A stretch of DNA of 64,000 bases from Porphyrobacter sp. ULC335. Its GTDB lineage: Bacteria > Pseudomonadota > Alphaproteobacteria > Sphingomonadales > Sphingomonadaceae. A program made the position numbers and the translations under genes. Location of the stretch: assembly GCF_025917005.1 (NCBI RefSeq), contig NZ_CP078091.1, positions 1,984,001-2,048,000 of the forward strand, written 5' to 3'. Below the pieces are notes generated by a model. That model was given only the letters and a program-made list of their open reading frames with translations, did no database searches and was not told where the DNA came from. Below are positions 62,553 to 64,000 of the stretch, in pieces (within the stretch, counting starts at the first letter, position 1; each line of letters begins with the position of its first letter).

Positions 62553-64000
62553 ATGACCGATTCCGATCCCGATCTGCCTGAGGAAACTGACGCCGGCCCG
62601 ACCGCGGCCGAGCTGGAGGCGGCCGGGCAGAACGCGCTGTTTGGTGACCTCGCGCCGGCGGCTCCAGCCCCAGCTCCACCCGCGCCAGAGCCGGTCTTGC
62701 CCGCTCCTGACCCGGTCTTGACCCCGGCCAGCGTGACGCAGCCTTACCGTGTCCTAGCCCGCAAATATCGCCCGCAGACCTTTTCCGAGCTGATCGGGCA
62801 GGAGGCGATGGTCCGCACCCTCGCCAATGCCATCGCCCGCGACCGGCTGGCCCATGCCTTCCTGATGACCGGCGTGCGCGGGGTCGGCAAGACTTCGACC
62901 GCGCGGCTGATTGCCAAGGCGCTCAATTGCATTGGGCCTGACGGGCAGGGCGGTCCGACGATCGACCCTTGCGGCCAATGTGAGCCATGCACCGCCATCG
63001 CGGAAGGCCGCCACATCGACGTGATCGAGATGGACGCCGCCTCCAACACCGGTGTCGACGATGTGCGCGAGATCATCGAACAGGTACGCTACGCAGCCGT
63101 TTCGGCGCGCTACAAGATCTACATTATCGATGAAGTCCACATGCTGTCCCGCAATGCTTTCAATGCCTTGCTCAAGACTCTTGAGGAACCGCCGCCGCAT
63201 GTGAAGTTCCTGTTCGCCACCACCGAGGTCGACAAGCTGCCCGTCACGGTGCTGAGCCGCACCCAGCGCTTCGACCTGCGCCGCATTCCCGCGCCGATGC
63301 TGGCCGATCATTTCGCTAAGGTCTGCCGTCTCGAAGGGGTGGACGCCGAAGCCGAAGCGCTCAGCATCATCGCCAATGCCGCCGAAGGTTCGGTGCGTGA
63401 CGGGCTGTCGATCCTTGATCAGGCGATTGCCCATGCCGACCTCGATGGCGAGGGCAAGGTTGCCGCCACGCGTGTGCGCGACATGCTCGGTCTGGCCGAC
63501 AAGAGCGCGCAGCGCCGCCTGCTCGGCCACCTGCTCGAAGGCGACGCACCGGCGTTGCTCGCCGCCGTCGACGAACAATATGCCCTTGGTGTCGAGCCGC
63601 TGGCTCTGATCCGCGCGCTGATGGACCTTACCCACCGCGTCACGCTCGCGCAGGTTTCGGGCTCCGAGCCCGATGCGCCTGCCGAGGAAGAGCGCGCCGC
63701 GCTTGCCGATTTTGCCGCGCGGCTGGGGGCAGGAGAGTTGCATCGCCTGTGGCAATTGCTGCTCAAAGGCCATGACGAGGTGCGCACCGCGCCCGATCCG
63801 CTGGTCTCGCTCCAGATGGCGCTGCTGCGCATCCTCCACGCGGCGCAAATGCCCGATCCCGGCAAGCTGGCGAAACGCATCGAGGAACTTGCCGCGAGTG
63901 GCTTTGCCGCTGCGCCGATCGGTGAGGGCGCCCAAGGCACCGCCCCCGCGCCGGCCGCACCCGCCGCCGCTTCCCCGGTGCAGACCTGGGCCGCGCTGGT
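62553..64000 (+). CDS. dnaX: DNA polymerase III gamma/tau subunit, 3' end outside window
   Basis: The first 482 codons of the clamp-loader ATPase. A Pro/Ala/Glu-rich leader of about 60 residues precedes the usual start (PYRVLARKYRPQTFSELIGQ). Walker A MTGVRGVGKTSTARLIAKAL; zinc-binding Cys residues in ALNCIG...DPCGQCEPC; Walker B with IYIIDEVHMLS; the SRC-like motif VLSRTQRFDLRR. The frame is open to the window edge. Confidence 0.96.
   Translation, partial: MTDSDPDLPEETDAGPTAAELEAAGQNALFGDLAPAAPAPAPPAPEPVLPAPDPVLTPASVTQPYRVLARKYRPQTFSELIGQEAMVRTLANAIARDRLAHAFLMTGVRGVGKTSTARLIAKALNCIGPDGQGGPTIDPCGQCEPCTAIAEGRHIDVIEMDAASNTGVDDVREIIEQVRYAAVSARYKIYIIDEVHMLSRNAFNALLKTLEEPPPHVKFLFATTEVDKLPVTVLSRTQRFDLRRIPAPMLADHFAKVCRLEGVDAEAEALSIIANAAEGSVRDGLSILDQAIAHADLDGEGKVAATRVRDMLGLADKSAQRRLLGHLLEGDAPALLAAVDEQYALGVEPLALIRALMDLTHRVTLAQVSGSEPDAPAEEERAALADFAARLGAGELHRLWQLLLKGHDEVRTAPDPLVSLQMALLRILHAAQMPDPGKLAKRIEELAASGFAAAPIGEGAQGTAPAPAAPAAASPVQTWAAL

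Overview
The window is GC-rich, densely packed DNA from an alphaproteobacterium. The best guess is order Sphingomonadales, family Erythrobacteraceae. This rests on the aroQ-accB-accC order, the yajC-secD-secF block, the NDUFS4-type complex I subunit, a GTA-type holin, a DUF6456 protein, a small SRP RNA upstream of dnaX, and dispersed short palindromes typical of sphingomonads. No 16S rRNA or other decisive marker is present, so the family is inferred.

Layout. 1-2753: end of an exopolysaccharide synthase-type glycosyltransferase followed by a TPR/beta-barrel outer-membrane partner. 2919-9709: a decayed genomic island of about 6.8 kb in a tRNA-Pro(TGG) gene. It is bounded by a 26-bp copy of the tRNA 3' end and carries a TetR regulator divergent from an HDAC-like amidohydrolase and a flavin amine oxidase, plus two broken integrase genes and small unknowns. 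9684-26977: tRNA genes and ordinary chromosome: deacetylase, histidine kinase, Lrp regulator, GFA protein, type II NADH dehydrogenase, a PhyH-type dioxygenase behind accC, accB and aroQ, a holin, a CitE-like lyase, a TonB receptor, and a molybdenum hydroxylase with its maturation factors MocA and XdhC.

27419-43340 is the part I cannot match to any described system. A sigma-54 activator without a sensory domain lies directly upstream of a textbook -24/-12 promoter. That promoter heads a run of eleven tightly coupled genes of about 15 kb. They encode a DUF3467 protein, a large protein containing a papain-like (AvrRpt2-type) cysteine protease, a subtilisin, a helix-hairpin-helix/IPT-like protein, four paralogues sharing three conserved blocks, and several proteins with no recognised relatives. 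None has a visible secretion signal. The gene set looks like a dedicated apparatus or assembly with two proteases, switched on by one activator.

43389-64000: a tRNA-Pro(GGG), yajC-secD-secF, a glycosyltransferase, an XRE regulator, DUF6456, a uracil-DNA glycosylase-like protein, an ABC-F ATPase, SIMPL and PepSY proteins, a two-component system, an ECF sigma factor with a membrane-anchored coiled-coil partner, chorismate mutase, polyprenyl diphosphate synthase, hrpB, an NDUFS4-like subunit, the SRP RNA and the start of dnaX, which runs off the window.
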